Of a DNA stretch of 64,000 nucleotides, positions 63,948 through 64,000 are shown piece after piece. Position 1 is the stretch's first letter, and the number at the start of each line of letters is the position of its first letter. Under the pieces are notes generated by a model. That model searched no databases and was not told the origin of the DNA. It saw nothing but the letters and a program-made list of their open reading frames with translations. Origin of the DNA: Mycolicibacter acidiphilus (GTDB taxonomy: Bacteria; Actinomycetota; Actinomycetes; Mycobacteriales; Mycobacteriaceae); the NCBI RefSeq assembly GCF_018455725.1, contig NZ_JAHCLR010000020.1, positions 35,675-99,674 of the forward strand, given 5' to 3'. The position numbers were made by a program, and so were the translations under genes.

Positions 63948-64000
63948 ACGCCAGAGGCTACCGGGCGGTTGATATAGATCGGGGTAGTCCTTCACAAACA

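Noticed and set aside
1-64000. CRISPR arrays, tRNA or rRNA genes and insertion sequences
   Set aside because: No regularly spaced direct repeats, no recognisable tRNA T-loop/CCA patterns, no rRNA stretches and no transposase genes were seen by eye on either strand.

Overview
The window is high-GC actinobacterial DNA with short operonic overlaps (ATGA, TGATG, TAGTG) and frequent GTG/TTG starts. PPE proteins, a SepIVA-type DivIVA protein, a DUF2469 protein, an LppW-like lipoprotein and an EspC/DUF1023 pair place it in a mycobacterium. From memory of the M. tuberculosis map, gene order is largely collinear with the stretch from tsf (Rv2889c) to ddl (Rv2981c). The differences suggest an environmental, non-tuberculous species. 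The PDIM/PGL polyketide locus is absent between sepIVA and purU. amt-glnB-glnD is absent between ftsY and ffh. Several accessory modules are inserted. No tRNA, rRNA, CRISPR array, insertion sequence or prophage was seen.

Layout. 1-4.6 kb: tsf (partial) and rpsB with a structured leader, an M23 peptidase, two small membrane proteins, a Uma2 gene and xerC. 4.7-9.9 kb: an FMN lactate-oxidase-type enzyme, a siderophore-interacting flavoprotein, and a NarK transporter paired with a membrane-anchored sulfite-oxidase-type molybdoenzyme. 10-13.1 kb: yraN-comM-dprA. 13.4-15.5 kb: two PPE-SVP genes. 15.5-21.8 kb: a GyrA-like/GNAT fusion, DUF2469-rnhB-lepB-rplS, lppW, trmD-rimM-khpA-rpsP. 22-23.3 kb: SnoaL-like protein and dacB2. 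23.4-26.5 kb: a type VII-secretion-like cassette (EspC-like partner, WXG-headed alpha/beta hydrolase, two tandem lipoproteins). 26.6-37.5 kb: amidohydrolase, ffh, a di-iron hydrolase with divergent TetR, ftsY, a second Uma2 gene, smc, acyP, OsmC. 37.6-39.8 kb: LmbE, VapBC, a PfpI/DJ-1 protein. 39.9-42.8 kb: fpg, rnc, DUF177, sepIVA. 42.9-49.2 kb: purU, a second toxin-antitoxin pair, coaD, rsmD, pyc. 49.2-55.4 kb: VKOR/DsbA, lipN, a frameshifted and an intact aldo-keto reductase, GNAT, a secreted protein and an HNH nuclease. 55.4-64 kb: recG, a DAK2 protein, rpmB, a degenerate trypsin-like secreted protein, ung, thiL, DUF3515, ddl.

Most genes are housekeeping: translation and ribosome maturation (tsf, rpsB, rplS, rpsP, rpmB, trmD, rimM, khpA, rsmD, rnc), membrane targeting and secretion (ffh, ftsY, lepB), chromosome dynamics and repair (smc, xerC, recG, ung, fpg, rnhB, dprA), cell wall and division (dacB2, ddl, sepIVA), cofactors and central metabolism (coaD, thiL, pyc, purU), and disulfide formation (VKOR/DsbA).

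The most interesting signals are: the type VII-like hydrolase cassette with duplicated lipoproteins, which could be an effector-immunity set; a 64-nt palindromic repeat found three times, each nearly filling a convergent intergenic gap; perfect palindromes at the starts of both toxin-antitoxin operons; structured leaders of rpsB, rplS and rpmB; an apparent CTG start for rsmD; and the GyrA-like/GNAT fusion.
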